This document shows, one piece after another, positions 63,761-64,000 of a stretch of 64,000 nucleotides of DNA. Below the pieces are notes generated by a model. It ran no database searches. It was not told the DNA's origin and saw only the letters and a program-made list of their open reading frames with translations. The stretch's first letter is position 1, and every line of letters starts with the position of its first letter. Source of the stretch: CAVXNB01 sp963763085 (lineage in GTDB: Bacteria; Actinomycetota; Acidimicrobiia; Acidimicrobiales; Bog-793); the NCBI GenBank assembly GCA_963763085.1, contig CAVXNB010000001.1:682001-746000 (forward strand). The letters are read 5' to 3'. The position numbers and the translations under genes are program-made.

Positions 63761-64000
63761 ATGACCGCACTCGGCCCTGACTTCATCGCACTCCAGGTTC
63801 GCGATCTGGAGGCTTCCGCAGCCTTCTACACAGAGCACCTTGGCCTCGCTCGTGCTCAGGTGAGTCCTGAGCACGCCGTGGTATTCGCCACGGAGCCCAT
63901 CGCGTTCGCCGTGCGGGAGCCACTCGTCGATCTTGAGGCTGTCGAGCACCTCGGATGGGGAGTGGCCATCTGGCTGAAGGCGGACGATCCGCAGGATCTG
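63761..64000 (+). CDS. VOC/glyoxalase-family protein (3' partial)
   Basis: 80 residues are visible before the window ends. TALGPDFIALQVRDLEASAA and FYTEHLGLARAQVSPEHAVV are the vicinal-oxygen-chelate opening. It is probably a bleomycin-resistance-like or glyoxalase-like enzyme under control of the divergent MarR regulator. The metal ligands of the second half lie outside the window. Confidence 0.82.
   Translation, partial: MTALGPDFIALQVRDLEASAAFYTEHLGLARAQVSPEHAVVFATEPIAFAVREPLVDLEAVEHLGWGVAIWLKADDPQDL

Overview
ORGANISM. The window is very GC-rich bacterial DNA with frequent GTG/TTG starts. Gene content points to Actinomycetota: a DUF222-HNH (13E12-type) nuclease, an InhA-type enoyl reductase, a DUF1844 protein next to infC, DUF2277, a BTAD regulator and a LAL-type LuxR regulator. 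The fatty-acid operon and a long rib/fmt/def/truB/infB cluster would fit an Acidimicrobiia-like lineage, but that placement is inference. About 19 otherwise intact genes, including essential ones (pheT, fmt, infB), are each broken by one-base indels. The simplest reading is uncorrected long-read assembly error, so broken genes are annotated at full length with the break marked.

LAYOUT. 1-5.8 kb (+): type II fatty-acid synthesis operon fabD(partial)-fabH-fabG-acpP-fabF followed by a UbiB/ABC1-like kinase. 5.8-15.6 kb: an accessory surface-modification region: a GalNAc-transferase-like GT2, a sulfotransferase fused to two decayed copies of that GT2, an NHLP-type peptide-precursor candidate, a dynamin-like GTPase, a mucin-like Thr/Gly/Pro repeat protein, a second sulfotransferase, a 2OG-Fe(II) oxygenase and a pyruvyltransferase-like protein. 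16-18 kb: an acidic hypothetical protein and a DUF222-HNH nuclease behind a LexA-like box. 18.4-25 kb (-): pheT, pheS, a SpoU methyltransferase, rplT, rpmI, infC. 25-28 kb: DUF1844, HAD, GNAT and PPOX-fold genes.

28-40.4 kb (-): a long run in transcription order infB, rbfA, truB, ribF, DUF2277, def, fmt, rpe, mogA-like, ribD, ribBA, ribH, hisG and a small cold-shock-domain gene, joining translation initiation and maturation with riboflavin/FAD synthesis. 40.6-44.7 kb: a + strand hypothetical gene and a 55-bp palindrome separate infB from SDR, ylxR, nusA and rimP. 44.8-47.4 kb (-): a SIMPL protein, a membrane protein and an ECF sigma factor, closed by an intrinsic terminator. 47.8-52.4 kb (+): BTAD regulator, cytochrome P450, glutamine amidotransferase and InhA-type enoyl-ACP reductase. 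52.4-54.2 kb: tandem COG4315 secreted protein and an alpha/beta hydrolase.

54.3-64 kb: tRNA-Cys(GCA) followed by an accessory stretch: DHA2-type MFS exporter, FMN reductase, esterase, truncated ABC permease and a LAL LuxR regulator, with a 39-bp perfect repeat in two of its control regions. Then come a small hypothetical, an APH-type kinase, DUF2442, and a MarR regulator divergent from a VOC protein (cut by the window end) with tandem operator-like repeats between them.

HOW IT MAY WORK TOGETHER. The 5.8-15.6 kb block is the best candidate for something undescribed. A Thr/Pro-rich mucin-like repeat protein sits beside an enzyme resembling polypeptide GalNAc-transferases, two sulfotransferases and a prolyl-hydroxylase-like oxygenase, which would suit a bacterial sulfated O-glycoprotein pathway. 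This is a hypothesis from motifs and synteny only.
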